Origin: Castanea sativa
Taxonomy: Eukaryota > Streptophyta > Magnoliopsida > Fagales > Fagaceae
Length of the DNA stretch: 64,000 nucleotides
NCBI RefSeq assembly: GCF_040712315.1
Contig: NC_134016.1
Span: 28,620,003 to 28,684,002 of the forward strand
Direction of reading: 5' to 3'
Numbering within the stretch: the stretch's first letter is position 1; each line of letters opens with the position of its first letter. Position numbers and translations under genes: made by a program. Under the pieces are notes generated by a model, which saw only the letters and a list, made by a program, of their open reading frames with translations, had not been told where the DNA came from and did no database searches. Below, piece after piece: positions 23,755 to 36,057 of the stretch.

Positions 23755-24783
23755 CTAAATCTGACTCGGCAGATGGCATTTAGATTCAAAGACAGCTTGG
23801 TTTCTATTGTACCAAACTGACCAAGCAGCTCCAAAGAAAACCTCCAAGTCACGATCAGCTCCGCATTGCAGAATAGTTAAAGCTACATCAGCTATGTCAG
23901 CAAGCCCTTGCCAGCTTTCCACAAAACTGACTTCCCAATTTTCCCAAACTCTTTTAGCCACTTCACACTTGATTAGTGAATGAAAAAGAGTCTTAGACTC
24001 GTAGCCACAGCAAGGACAAAGAACACTTACCTCAATACCCCTTTTTTGCAAATTCACCTTTGTTGGAAGGGCATCCACACAAGCCCTCCAAGCAAAGATT
24101 TTTATCTTCGATGGGATATTCAAGTGCCATATCTTCCTCCATAAAAATTCTCTCGGGTCAATATAAGAACACTCACCCTCCTCAGATGATTCAACCATAC
24201 TAAGTGCAACATAATAAGCACTCTTAACAGTGAAATCACCCCTCTTATTACCAACCCAAATAATTTTATCTTCCGGAAGACTATAGCTAATTGAGATATT
24301 AAGGATTATCCTTGCTTCAAAAGGTAAAAATATAGATTTCACAAGATCTACTTTCCATCTTCTAGTATCACAATCAATAAGAGTTGAAACCATAGGAAAA
24401 TTATCAAAATTTTGAGGAGGGGGAGAAACAACCTTATACGTTGTGGGGGAAGGCAGCCATTTATCATCCCAAATATGAATTAATCTTCCGTTGCCCACTC
24501 TCCATCTAGATCCATTCCTCACAACTTCAAGCCCTTGCATTATACTTCTCCAAGTAAAGGATGGACTAGACCCCAATTTAGCTTTAAGAACATCACCATG
24601 GGGATAATACTTAGCTTTGTATATTCGTGCCACTAATGAGTTTGGATTCATGAGGAGCCTCCAACCTTGCTTTGCAAGCATGGCAAGATTGAACGCTTGA
24701 AGATTTCTGAACCCCATACCACCTTTAAGCTTGGATTTGCATAACTTCCTCCAACTCACCCAAGCGATCCTAGACTTGACCAC
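23755..24783 (-). pseudogene. LINE ORF2, zf-RVT region
   Basis: The frame opens with IAWVSWRKLCKSKLKGGMGF, then WRVGNGRLIHIWDDKWLP, and WRACVDALPTKVNLQKRGI followed by CPCCGYESKTLFHSLIKCEVAKRVW. This is the cysteine-rich zf-RVT segment downstream of plant LINE reverse transcriptases, with the C-x-x-C and H...C ligands in place. It ends at a single in-frame TAG before the RNase H. Confidence 0.85.
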
Positions 24784-26675
24784 GCTGACCCCACCAAAAC
24801 CTTCTCATCATGCTTTCAATCTCATCACATAAACCCTTAGGCAGCTGAAAACAACTTATAGTATACGTGGGAACAACTTGGGCCACCGCTTTTATCAAAA
24901 TCTCCTTACCACCCATAGAAAGAATTTTTTCCTTCCATCCGGCCAATTTCCTGCCCACTCTTTCTTTGATTTCAACAAATACATCATTCTTTGATTTGCC
25001 AATGATTAAGGGAAGACCAAGATATTTAGCATGACGAGAATCCTGCATCGGTCCAAGAATTTCCAAGGTCTCAACCTTCTTTTCCTTAGGAGTATTGGCA
25101 CTAAAGAAAACTGAGGATTTATCTGTATTGACTTTCTGACCCAAAGCAGCCTCATACAATCGGAGAATATCAATTAGATGCTGGCATTCCTGGCTGCTAA
25201 CTTTACAGAAAAGCAAACTGTCATCCGCAAAAAAGAGATGAGATATCATAGGGCAGCCTCTACATATCGAAAGTCCACTCATAACTTGACATCTTATAGC
25301 CTTATTAATAAGCGAAGAAAACCCATCTACACATAATAGAAATAAATAAGATGAAAGAGGATCTCCTTGATGGAGTCCCCTAGAGGGAACAATATTACCA
25401 TGAGCTACCCCATTAATAAGCACAGAATATGAGACAGTTGTTATACATCTCATAATCAAGCCAATCCACCTTTCATGGAAGCCTAATTTTCTCATAACTT
25501 TTTCAACAAAGCCCCATTCTACCCTATCATAAGCTTTACTCATGTCCAATTTTATTGCCATATAACAATCCTTACCCTCTTTCTTGTGTTCTAGGTAATG
25601 CATCATCTCAAAAGCAATAAGAACATTATCTGTTATTAAACTCCTAGCAATAAAAGCACTCTGGTTTTCTGATATTATTTGGGGGAGGATCGCTTTGAGA
25701 TGATTAGCTAAGACCTTAGCAATGAGTTTGTAAATAACATTGCTCAGGCTAATAGGTCTAAATTCTGTCATTCTAGAAGGATTGCTAATTTTTGGAACAA
25801 GAGTAATATAAGTTTTATTTATATCAGCCATGGACATATTAGAATTTAAAACATTAAGAACCATACTCATAACATCATTGCCCACAATATCCTAGAATTT
25901 TTGATAAAAGACTGCAAACATACCATCTAGACCGGGCGATTTTGTAAGGTGCATCTACTTTAAGGTTGCTTCAACTTCTTCCTTTGTGAATTGCTTGATG
26001 AGATTATGGTTCATTTCAGCAGACACCTTAGAGTCCATAGTGTCAATGACCTCTTGAATTCTGCTCAGGTGGGACATTGTATAAAGCTTCTCAAAATAAG
26101 ATACTGCAACTTCAGCCACCCCAAGTGTAGATTCTCTCCATACTCCCATGTCATCCAAAAGTCTGGAAATTGTGTTCTTCTTTTTTCTCCCAGAAGCCTT
26201 TGAATGGAAGTATTTTGTATTGCGATCTCCAAGACCCATCCATTGAACTTTTGACCTCTGTTGCCACATAATTTCCTCACAATCCAATAAATCATTTATC
26301 TCCTTTCTAATCTTATTTATCTCCCTACCATTGCTTCCATTCTGATCCCTTAAGACTAGGTTATTTAAGAGTTTTTTTTTCTTTTGAATCTACCTTGGAA
26401 TATGGCCGAAAACAGTTCTATTCCAGCTTGAAAGATCATCCACACACCTCTTGAGGCCAGCCACTATGTCACTTGGGGCAGCAGCTCTCACATTTCTAGC
26501 CCAAGCCTCCTTGATAATATCCCTGCATTCTTCTATTCTTGTCCACATAGCTTCGAACTAGAATCTTCTTCGGGGTTTTTCTAGAACCAAGGAATCAGAC
26601 AGCAAGAGTGCAACATGGTCACTAGTTGATTCAACCAAATGGTGCACTCTCATGTCTTTATAGTAATTAATCCAG
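24770..26675 (-). pseudogene. LINE ORF2, linker and reverse transcriptase
   Basis: The linker (26,287-25,955) ends at a TAG. Another TAG near 25,890 precedes the RT. RT motifs in order: FRPISLSNVIYKLIAKVLAN, KLDMSKAYDRVEW, GLHQGDPLSSYLFLLC and FFADDSLLF (the YADD box as FADD). The domain ends with RRFWWGQRG, where a frameshift at about 24,775 moves the rest into another frame. The enzyme would prime cDNA at the nicked target. Further stops lie near 26,558 and 26,390. Confidence 0.85.
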
Positions 26676-26677
26676 TC

Positions 26678-27307
26678 TTACGTAGCCAAAGCTCTGTCCA
26701 AGTGAAGACATATTCTATTCACACCCTCTTGCATGTTGCACCAGGTGTAATCTGGACCACAATACCCCAAGTCTTTGAAACTACAACAATTGATTGCTTC
26801 TCTAAAGCCTTCCATCTGTCGCTGTGTTCTTCTGGCTCCCCCCAGTTTTTCTCTTAGCGATGTGATTTCGTTAAAATCACCAAAACACAGCCAGGGGAGA
26901 CTAGACTTTCTACCAAGAACTTTAAGCAAATCCCATGATTCTCTTCGCCGATTAGTTTTAGGATTTCCATAAAAGCCTGTTATCCGCCATTTGAAACCTG
27001 ACTCCTCAGTAACAATAGCATCTATGTGCCTACTTGAGTAGCTTTGAACATCCACTGTGATATCCTTCCTCCATGGCAGGGCTAAACCTCCACTTCTTTC
27101 CCTACTTGGAACAATTAAACCATTAATGAAACCAAAGTTCATTTTCTTCTTCTCCATACTTCTCTCTTTTAATTTTGTTTCTGACAAAAACACAAAATTG
27201 GGATCCCATTGTTGCACTAAGTTGCGCAACTCACAAACTGTCTGAGGGTTCCCAAGCCCTCGGCAGTTCCATCCTAGGGCCCTCATTGTTCTCGGCGATG
27301 CTGCCAC
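26678..27307 (-). pseudogene. LINE ORF2, endonuclease domain
   Basis: An apurinic/apyrimidinic-type endonuclease that nicks target DNA in L1 elements. Visible motifs: WNCRGLGNPQTV near the start, FLSETK (catalytic Glu), GFYGNP and CFGDFNEI. The frame stops at 26,678 (TAA) just before the SDH motif, which is readable beyond the stop. The start at 27,307 follows the ORF1 tail closely. Confidence 0.85.
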
Positions 27308-28738
27308 GCAGCCATCACCATTTCATTAAGAGATTTTGGACTGATGCTATCAAGCTCCCCACATATACATTTCTGCTCCCTTCCCTCATCTTTGGTAAGT
27401 GCTTCTATATTTCCCGTTCTCTTTTTTCTGCTCTTTGGGCTCTGGTTTATTTTGTTTATCTCTTGGGCCACATTTTTCTCTCTTGCTAACTTCTTTAAAC
27501 TTCCTTTTGCTAAAGCCTTTTTATCCGCGTGTGGGCTTAGGCCCTTGCTCTTCCACTTCTTGTTATTTTCTTCAGCCTTTTGAAACTTAATTGGGCTGCA
27601 TACTTCAGAGACTTCAACACTAGGCCCACCCATATTGCTATTAGTTGCTGACATGGCACATTCTTTACTTTGGAACAACTCTCTAACCAGGCCAGCATTA
27701 GTTTCGTTCTCTTTGCACCAGATTTCTTGATTTTTTTCCCTTCTCACGTGTGGTCTCATCCAACCCGTCCCATTTGTCAAAGGTGTGTTGCTCAGAGAAA
27801 ATTAAAATTTTTAATTGCTCTTCAGAGCCCGAGGCATCCATCACTTCCAACCCTTGACTACTATTCCGACCATCTCCTTCAGTCACCTTTGTTTGCACCG
27901 ATGAGTCAAAAATCTTAGCTGCCTCATGTGACTCAGCACCTGTAGCTTCATTTCCCATGAAAACCGATTCTCCATTCACCTTTGTTTTTGCTTTTTCAGC
28001 TCCATTTTTAATTACACTACCTGCCTTTAGCCATTCCCCATACTGCCTTTCCTTTAAACCTTCCAACTGACTCTTACTACAATGTTTATCATGCCCAATT
28101 AAACCACATATATAGCAAAAAGTGGGAAGACGTTCATACTAGAATGTGAGCCAGCAACGTTCTCCTTTAGCATTTGTAATGTTCCCACCACGGCGAAGAG
28201 GTTTATTGATGGGGATGTCAACTTTGATTCTCAAGAATTTTGCTTGTTCCGCCTGCAATGATCGTCTGTCCACCTCAATTACTTTACCAAGTTTGCTTCC
28301 TATATCCTTCCCTACTTCCACAGACATGTACTCAAATGGCAAACCCCACACTTGAACCCAAAAAGGAGCATGGGTAAAAGAAATATTTGTTGCAGTTAGA
28401 TCCTTCCTCCACCGGCAAAGCAAAAGAAGGTTATTTTCAAAATTCCACGAACCACCTTTTTCAACCCACTCCAACTGACACATAAACCCAAACTTAAATT
28501 GCAGAATGTTGTTTCCTACCTCAATAATTCTTAGATCTGACCCCATTTTCCATGCTGATTTCAGAGTATTCTTGAGAGCTCTTTGGTTCTGCTGACGATC
28601 AGTGAGAAGACGCCCAAAGAGGCTTAATGAACATTCCTCCAAAATCTCTAATCTATTAGCATTTGTTAAGACTATATCCTCTTCTTCCTCTTTTGTGAGT
28701 TGAAGTTTTTGAAGGCTATTTACCACTTCTTGCTCCAT
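27283..28738 (-). pseudogene. LINE ORF1 (nucleic-acid-binding protein)
   Basis: ORF1 starts at the ATG at 28,738 and binds the element RNA in related LINEs. Residues 1-190 match the plant DUF4283-type domain (FKFGFMCQLEWVEKGGSWNF; APFWVQVWGLPFEYM). A TAG at 28,139-28,141 interrupts just before a zinc knuckle, CYICGLIGHDKHC, which has only three residues between His and the last Cys instead of four. The frame then continues to 27,698, and a frameshift near 27,720-27,780 moves the Lys-rich tail into another frame (27,780-27,283). Broken but readable. Confidence 0.8.
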
Positions 28739-29499
28739 AAAACTCTGTGATGGCTACTACCCAACCAAACGCAGAAGAGTAGGACAAGAAAAGACCCTCA
28801 CTGGAAGTAAAAGGGAGAAAAGTGCTCGTACCTTCGAGAGAGAAAGGCTCCTACAGGGGAGAGAAACTTGGTAGCATTATTTTAGTTATTACATTAACTC
28901 AATAACAAAGTTGATAGTTTGTCTTAATTAAACTCTGTAAAAATTTTGGATAAAAATAAAACTCAATTTGCTTTTCCGAATTCCAATATAATGATGCCCG
29001 CCTATAGTGCCCATTTTGATTTGGTTTAAAAATTTTTTTGAAAAATATTTATTTCATTTTCGAGAATTTGGGACAGATGAAAAAAAAACACAAATTTAGA
29101 AGTCCTTAATTCACTATTTATCCTTGAATTTTAGCCCACCAATGATTTTCATCCTTAATGTTTAAAGAGATTACGTTTATCCCTTAAAAATTTAAAGAGT
29201 AAATTTAAAGTGATTGTCTTTAGTACCTATTGAGTCAAACAGAATGATAACATGCCAGTTTTTGTTTGACCATGTCGTCCAAGAGGCTAAAAGCAATCAC
29301 TTTACATTTCAAGGACAAAAATCACTCATGGGCTAAAGTTTAAGGACCAAAAATATATTTTGTCATATTTAATATGTGTATAGCATTGTTTAATAAATAT
29401 TTTTTATTATAAATTATTAATGTGATCATCTAATCATAGGCTAAAGTTTAATTTGGTCCCTTAACTATTAATTGTATCAACTTAATCCTTCAACTATAT

Positions 29500-29514
29500 A
29501 TTTTTTTATTTGAT

Positions 29515-29548
<34 letters not shown>

Positions 29549-29610
29549 ATACAGGGAAATGGGGATGAGATAAGAGAATACACTAACACGCCAATACAAA
29601 AACTGCATGC
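29500..29610 (-). mobile_element. Truncated retroposon with AC/GT microsatellite
   Basis: A 111-bp insertion in copy B is bracketed by the 14-bp repeat TCCTTCAACTATAT (29,486-29,499 and 29,611-29,624); copy A has one. On the minus strand it reads unique sequence, then a (GT)n run (29,516-29,546), then an A-rich end, like a 5'-truncated LINE 3' end. Confidence 0.7.
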
Positions 29611-30022
29611 TCCTTCAACTATATTAATTGTGCCTACATACAAATATATTTTTTTCTTTTTTAAATAGTTCAATAGTTACAACAAAGAGATGATATTTGA
29701 ACCGTAGATGTCTTTGAGACATATTATGAGGTGCTAATCAATTGAACTACATAACTCTTGATAATTAAGATATATAATAAGCGAAACTACACTACTGGTC
29801 CCTAAAGTTTACCTACTGAGTGCTATTGGTCCTTGAAGTTTGAAATGAACACTGTTAGTCTCTAAAGTTTTAAAAAAATGAGCTTTATTGGTTCCTCTAT
29901 TTGTTAGGATTAGTGCCCTAAAATCCTATTGTATGGTATGTATGACATTATGTTATATGTAATAAAGTTATTTTATTATTATCTAAAATAATGGTAACAT
30001 GAATATTTGGACATTATCATAT

Positions 30023-32741
30023 TTGGAAGTGATTTTTATTACTCTTTCTGTTCATGTTTTGTGCTTACTTTGTTTTTCATTGTTTTAAACATGTTTTGTG
30101 TTGAAAAACAGGTGTCAGAGTTTTTTCTCGACTCACTCGCGACACGCCAGTCGCGAAATTCGCCAGTTGTGAGTTCATCCAGAAGCTTTCGCGACTCACT
30201 CGTGACTCATGAAACTCTTCGCGACTCGCCCAGTCGCGAAATGCCCAGAAATAGCTTTTTAAAGAGCTTTTCGTGGGAAACGTGTTTTAAACCTCTCCCA
30301 TCCTCTCTATAACCCCTCTTTCAATATTTTCACATCAAAACCCAATCAATTTGAATGATTTTTCATTCCATTAACATCTCTAAGGTAACTTTAAACTCTT
30401 TTCATTTGTTTTGGATCCTTAGATTATGTTTTGGAGAGTTTTGTGCTCTTGGTTGGGATTTTCATCATAAGGGTTGGGAAAACTTAATTTTTGTCAAATT
30501 TTGTATGGGATTGGTTTCTTTTGATGTTTTGCTTTGGATGTTGGCCCCTTGTGGAAAAAAGAACATGTATTAAGGGTGGATTTCATGATGTGCATGCATT
30601 GTTTCACATTGTTGTTCATAGTGTGCACGCTAGGAGTTTGATAAAATTCCTCTTTAGCTTTTCCTCATTTGTTTGGACTCCAATGAGTATCAAACTTTGG
30701 GGTTTCTCATGTTTCCCCATTAGGAACATGTTTGGATCATTGGTTGTGTATTTAACACACCTTGTCCCACATGTGCATTTTCCATGCTTTGGTCATGCAT
30801 TGCACATAGCTACCTCTTGCACACACCTTTGCTGCCCTTGTCATGCATTGGTCTATACCTTGTTTCTTCGACCTAGCATGTCATGTTTACCTTATGCTTT
30901 GTAGCATTTTGTTTTGTATTAGGTTTGAGCTTCATTTTCTCATTCATCTTGCATCCCTCATGCATCATTATCTTTGTTCGTACTTTCATCTCTTGCCCTC
31001 ATTTCTCCTTGATCCTTTGTCTATTCATGACAAAAAGGAGGAGAGTATACTCTTAAGTAGTATACTGGAGAGTTTTGTCATTTCTATATGACTCTTGTGC
31101 ACATTCTTAGGGGGAGAGATATTCTATAGGGGAGATGCATATACCAAGGTGGAGAAGACATTGAGTTAATAAGAAAACTTTTTTTTGCTTGTTTTTCTTT
31201 ATGTTTGTTTTCTTGTTTGCTTTATGGTGCTTTGAGTTATGTTTAGTATCTTTGCTTTGTTGTTCTCATTACATCATGTGTGTATTGGACATGCATACTT
31301 CCTTATGCTATTGTGCTTCATTGAATGCATATTCGGATGATCATTTGCTTTGCTATGTGATCATTGTAGTCATTTCTTTATGACTATTTTAGTGTATGAT
31401 CAAGTTGCTCATATATTTCACATCATGTTTACTTGATCGCAATTTACTTGTTACATTATACTTGTCCTTTTATTACTTGTTTTACCTTGAGGGTCTAATG
31501 TGTTTTGTGCAAATATTTTAGGTTACAGGTATATATGTTCCAAGTGCATCACAACTTCTAGATTTAGGTGTAAGTGAGTTTTGCCATTGTTCCCAAACTC
31601 ACGTTTAAGTCTAGAGTCTGTTTTAGGGTGTTTTTACATGGAATAGTCAAAGGGGGAGATTGTAAGGTTGAATTTAATCAACCATGTGTTGGATTTATTC
31701 CATGCCAAATTTTCTTGTAATTTAGCAATTAGATACCCTGTATTTAGGTGAGAATTATGTAAGGGTAGTGTGTGAGAGAGTGTGAAGAAATCTCAAATGT
31801 GTGCACTCAAGAAAAGCCTCGCGACTGGCAAGTCGCCAAAAGTGTCACACGTGTGGAGCATGCAGGAGAGCTGAAGGGTCACGATAGCTAGAGCACTACA
31901 GGACAAAACTTCCAGTCTGGCCAGGCAGTTAGCTTACGACTCGTTCCAGTTGCAAGGTTGAGTCGCCAAGATGCCCTGTTCGGATGAAAACTGACTTTTC
32001 ACATTCCTCTCATACCCTACTATAAATACCTTTATCCCCACGAAATGTATGGTGCTGAAAAAGAAGCCAATTGAGAGAAAAACCCTAAGAGAGGTTTCTA
32101 TAACACACCCACCCTATTAGAGAGAGAGCTACTCATTCTTAAAGAGATATCTTTGTGGTCTCTTCTCATTCCCTCTCCCGTTGATATACCCATTGAGAGG
32201 AGATTCATACCCAAACACTACCCACACCCATCTAGAGTGTTGAGTGTTTTTGAAGCTTGGGAAGTATTGGAAAAGGCCAAGGATGGCGGATGCAATATGA
32301 AGCTTATTGCGGGATTCGGTAAGCTAGAGAAGACAAGGTTCAGCGTAACCCTGTTGGAGCAAGAAGCTTGGAGGGCTTAGGTGCACTGGGTAGATTAGGC
32401 TTGGAGGGTCTTCTGCTATTCATGTATCCCAATTTCATTCTCTAGTAGATTATTGACAGCTTGAAGGGCGGCAGAGAGGTTTTTCACCAAGTTCTTCGGT
32501 TTCCTCTTCGATAACACATCGCCATGTTATTTTTGTGTTTGCATCTTTCTTCCCTTTCTCTTTACGTTTTAATTACTGCTGTGTTTGTGATTAAATATGG
32601 TTTAGAGTGTGTTACCAATTTGGTTATAGCTTATATTTCATTTTCCGCACATATATTGTTTGATTATAAGCTTGTGTTGGTAATTTTTATTTTGGGGGTC
32701 TAAACATTTATTGGTGTTTTATACGCTAATTGAACCTTTCA
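30023..32741 (+). mobile_element. Sirevirus-like copia element, 5'-truncated, with 3' LTR
   Basis: The 3' LTR runs 31,661-32,741 (starts TGTAAGGTTGAATTT; ends about CTTTCA), directly after the polypurine tract AAAGGGGGAGAT (31,649-31,660). Upstream lie further GGGGGAGA-like tracts near 31,031, 31,108 and 31,130, a multi-polypurine pattern typical of Sireviruses. No gag or pol is readable in 30,023-31,640 and no 5' LTR is present, so the element is truncated at the junction with copy B. The small hydrophobic frames here are not gene candidates. Confidence 0.65.
30135..30245 (+). repeat. Cluster of TCGCGAC motifs
   Basis: Several TCGCGACT / AGTCGCGA words occur within about 110 bp; the same type of motif recurs in the LTR at 31,819-31,840. 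It is a feature of this copia family; its role is unknown. Confidence 0.5.
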
Positions 32742-33080
32742 AGATTGAACTTCGACTTTGGATTGTTCATAATTTAAATAACAAAACAGTGTAGAATTTT
32801 TGAATTACCTTTCTTGTTAACCTAAACAATAGAAATCAATATTAGAAATTTTAAATTACAATTTTCAATATATTTTACCTAAAACAGTTATAATCCAAAT
32901 ATCACAAATGAAATAGAATTATATGTGTATATACTCCAGATAGAGATGTCTAAATAAATTTCATTAATGAATGAATTCGAGAATAAATCAATAGTATGGA
33001 CATGCTTAGGAAAAGAATGGTGGAAAAAAGAAAGAGGAAAAGTTAGAATGAAGTCTAACCATGGGGGAAAAAGATAAGAT
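32742..33080. other. AT-rich intergenic DNA
   Basis: Nothing recognisable between the copia LTR and the local tandem duplication. Confidence 0.5.
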
Positions 33081-33084
33081 AAAA

Positions 33085-33635
33085 GAGAAATAAAGGTATA
33101 TAAATCTAATAAAGCAACATAAATGCCTTAGATATAAAATCTAAGCAAGCAAGAATCAATGACTTGTCTACTTGTTTGCTTATGTTTTTTCTTTGCTTGA
33201 CTTTCTTTTGTGTTGGAGAAGGTATTTTTGGCACAATGACATAATGATTGTAGAACAAGAAGTTATGAATGAATTCCACATGAACTTAACTTAACAAGAT
33301 TGAAATTGAGACTAACTTGGAAGCTTCCATAGTTGTGTTTTGAAGCAAAATTAAAGAGAGAGAAAGGTATATAAATCTATTCAAGTAAGCATAAATGCCT
33401 TAGGTATATAAATCTAAACAAGCAAGAATCAATACTTGTCTATGTGTTTGCTTCTTATGTTCTTTCTTTGTTTCACTTTCTTTTTTGTTGGTGAAGGTAT
33501 TTTTGGCATAGTGGCATAATGATCCTATATATAGAATAAGTAATAGATGATCTTCACATAAACTTAGCTCTAAAAAAAATTGAAATTTAGGCTAATTTGG
33601 AAGCATCCCTAGGTGTATTTTGAAGCCTAAATTGA
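33085..33635 (+). repeat. Two-unit tandem duplication, period about 271 bp
   Basis: The stretch starting AAAGGTATATAAATCTA at about 33,093 recurs at about 33,364 and the two units stay alignable through AAGGTATTTTTGGCA and AATTTGGAAGC, with indels. Non-coding. Confidence 0.7.
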
Positions 33636-33835
33636 ATTCTTCTTTATGTAGGTATAGATAGTTGCTTTTGCAAATTTGTTTATATAGATGTGTTTTTTTT
33701 AATAGTATGTTGATTTGTTTGCTTAAAATTTGTCATATAGATGTTAAATGTAGTAAACTCTTAGGCTTATTTAGTTGTTAATTTTTACTTGAATTAACAA
33801 TATATTTCTATGAGATATATTATTGAATCACAATC

Positions 33836-33914
<79 letters not shown>
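33836..33914 (+). repeat. (TTA)n microsatellite, about 26 units
   Basis: An almost pure ATT/TTA run of about 79 bp. The poly-tyrosine frame it produces is an artefact of the repeat. Confidence 0.95.
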
Positions 33915-34556
33915 CATTTTACATGGATAGTGGAGACCTTCAAATTAAGAGGTTCTTACATTCAGATGTTTGAAACGAGGACCCTAATAAAATATAACTC
34001 ATTTTTTATAGTGTAAATAATATCTTATACATAGTGCCTATCAAATATTCAAATTTTCTTCTATTAACAGCCTTAGTTGAAAATTCATAAGCCCACCCAC
34101 ATTCTCAGGCCCAAATTCACCTTACTAATTCTAAACTAGCTGTAAACTCAAAATAGAGATAGTGTTCTAGATCCTTCCAAACAAGTCCAAACTCATCAGC
34201 ATCCAGCTCTAAATGTACCCAAATGGCTCCTATCTTTCCTAAAATCCCATAATCCTCACCTCTAATCTCACAAGCTGACATTAAAAATTGGATTTCCAAA
34301 TCAAATTTGAGCAAGCCCAGCCAACGAGAGCATTAGCGTCTCAACTTAGTGGAGAAGTGAAAGCTAGATTGTCTATTTGGTATTGGTCTTTACTCTTTAT
34401 ACAAAACTTTACTAATTGTTACATGTGACTTGATGATAATTAGTGAGAAAACAAATGCTAGCAGCCTTCAATCAAGCATCTCATGTTCATCTCTCTCTTT
34501 CTTTGTTTGTTTTGCATTGTCATTATTTTCTAACTAAATTTGATGTTGCCCAGAAG
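33915..34556. other. Upstream region of the DC1 pseudogene
   Basis: No other gene is recognised. A minus-strand frame at 34,117-34,314 looks protein-like but matches nothing I know. Confidence 0.4.
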
Positions 34557-36057
34557 ATGGAGCTTCAACATTGGCGGAATTGGCAACATCCGTTGGTCTT
34601 TAATGAAGACGAGAGAAGTGGAAGTCTTTGTTATGGGTGCACGGAACCAGTATTTGGTCCTAGCTACAGTTGTAAAGAATGTGGAGAAGGGTGGTACCTC
34701 CATCATAAATCATGCGCAGAACTACCCCTTGGGTTGCACCATCCCTTACATCCAAATCATCGTCTAATTCTCTTCGACCAATATACATATTATTATGCTA
34801 ACAACGAAGAAGAATATAGAAGATTTAGCAAATGCAACGTTTACGAAGAAAAGAATTATGAATACAGTTATTGTTGTTACCATTGCAACTTCAACATTCA
34901 CATAAGATGTTCTTCTTTATCACTCACCATCCAAATTGAAGTCCATGACCTCCAATTGACTCGCATTTGGATGATGATGAAGTTCACTTGCGACTTCTGT
35001 GGCAAAAAAGGCAATCTGCCCTATTTTTGTGTCCAATACGATTTCGCTATACATTCACGTTGTGCTGCTTACCCACGCAGACAGAAAGTTTTCGGTCACA
35101 ACCACCCTCTCCACCTCACCCCTTCTCTTGAAGTCCATTAATCTGACTCTCTAATTGTCTACTCTGTGTTCGAAAAGTGGATACACTCTGCCTTTACTAT
35201 TGCTCAAGATGCGATTTTGTTGCCCACCTCTATTGTGCTATGGTCTCCGAAACAGAGAGTTCATAAATTTGCAGGAACTTAAAGAGGAGCAATCCACCGA
35301 GTCAAAATCTAAAGATCTAGAGCTCCATCAATCCTTTGACTTAGAAATTTGCAGAGTCATAAAAACCCCTGTGGGGGAGGATAGAACTGAAATTGCCACA
35401 GAAATCAATCACTTCAGTCACAAGCATGATTTGAAGCTTATTGATGAGATTCCGAATAACAAAAAATGCAACGAGTGCGTACAATACATTCTCCCTCCAT
35501 TTTACTGTTGTACCCAGTGTAGCTTATTTTTTCATAAATCTTGTTCTAAATTACCCAAAATAAAACGATACCCACTTCATGTACACCCTATCACCCTTAA
35601 TTATCAACAAGCTTCTTTTTTCTGTCGTGCTTGTGCCCAGCTGTGCAATGGCTTAGAATACAACTGTCAGATATGCAACTTAGATTTCAATGTTCAATGT
35701 ATTTCATTATCAAACACCTTTACTCATGCCTGTCATGAGCATCGTCTTTACTTCTCCATGATAAACTATAAACAAAAGTGTAGTAGTTATAATTCTGAAA
35801 CGTATAGAGTATTTCGTTGTGCCACTTGTGAATTTGTTCTTGACTTCAAATGCACTACACTACCACAAACCACATGGTACAACCAACATGAACATCCATT
35901 CACTCTCATTTATACTCCTGTAGATGACTCTGGTGAATATTACTGTGATATCTGTGAAGAAGAACAAGATCCCAAGCAATGGTTTTACTACTGTAAGGAT
36001 TGCAGTTTTCCTGCTCATCATGGCTGTATTCTTGGGAACAAACCAAATGTCAAGTAA
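34557..36057 (+). pseudogene. DC1-domain (CHP-rich zinc-finger) protein, broken
   Basis: The natural start is the ATG at 34,557 (MELQHWRNWQHPLVFNEDE), typical of plant DC1 proteins, Cys/His-rich zinc-binding proteins with varied signalling roles. Frame 1 carries about three DC1 units (CYGCTEPVFGPSYSCKECG; FTCDFCGKKGNLPYFCVQYD). It ends at TAA 35,139. Homology goes on in a second frame (35,156-35,260: KVDTLCLYYCSRCDFVAH), then in a third (to 36,057: KKCNECVQYILPPFYCCTQC, YYCDICEEEQDPKQWFYYC). So there is one stop and two frameshifts. Some zinc ligands are also lost (CNVYEE and CVQYDF have Tyr where Cys is expected). Probably a pseudogene; sequencing error at two or three sites is the alternative. 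Confidence 0.8.

Larger units (their letters stand above)
23075..28866 (-). mobile_element. L1-type LINE, nearly full length, inactive
   Basis: A 5,792-bp minus-strand LINE is flanked by the 15-bp target duplication CTTGGTAGCATTATT (23,060-23,074 and 28,867-28,881). The A-rich 3' tail is at the left and the 5' leader (starting about 28,866) at the right. Order: ORF1 with DUF4283-like domain and zinc knuckle, endonuclease, reverse transcriptase, zf-RVT region, RNase H. ORF1 has one stop and a frameshift; ORF2 has several stops and at least one frameshift, so it cannot move itself. Being close to full length with an exact target duplication, it is not very old. Confidence 0.9.
21939..30022. repeat. 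Tandem duplication, copy B
   Basis: This copy is colinear with copy A (16,904-20,577) apart from insertions. It carries the LINE (23,075-28,866) and a 111-bp retroposon (29,500-29,610), which A lacks, and it lacks the MITE, the Pack-MULE and the 33-bp insertion of A. It ends 121 bp into the shared LTR, where unrelated copia sequence begins. Confidence 0.75.

Noticed and set aside
30007..31383. Several hydrophobic plus-strand open frames
   Set aside because: They fall in the T-rich non-coding 3' part of a truncated copia element and have no domain.
33810..34016. Open frame with a long poly-tyrosine run
   Set aside because: Produced entirely by the (TTA)n microsatellite.
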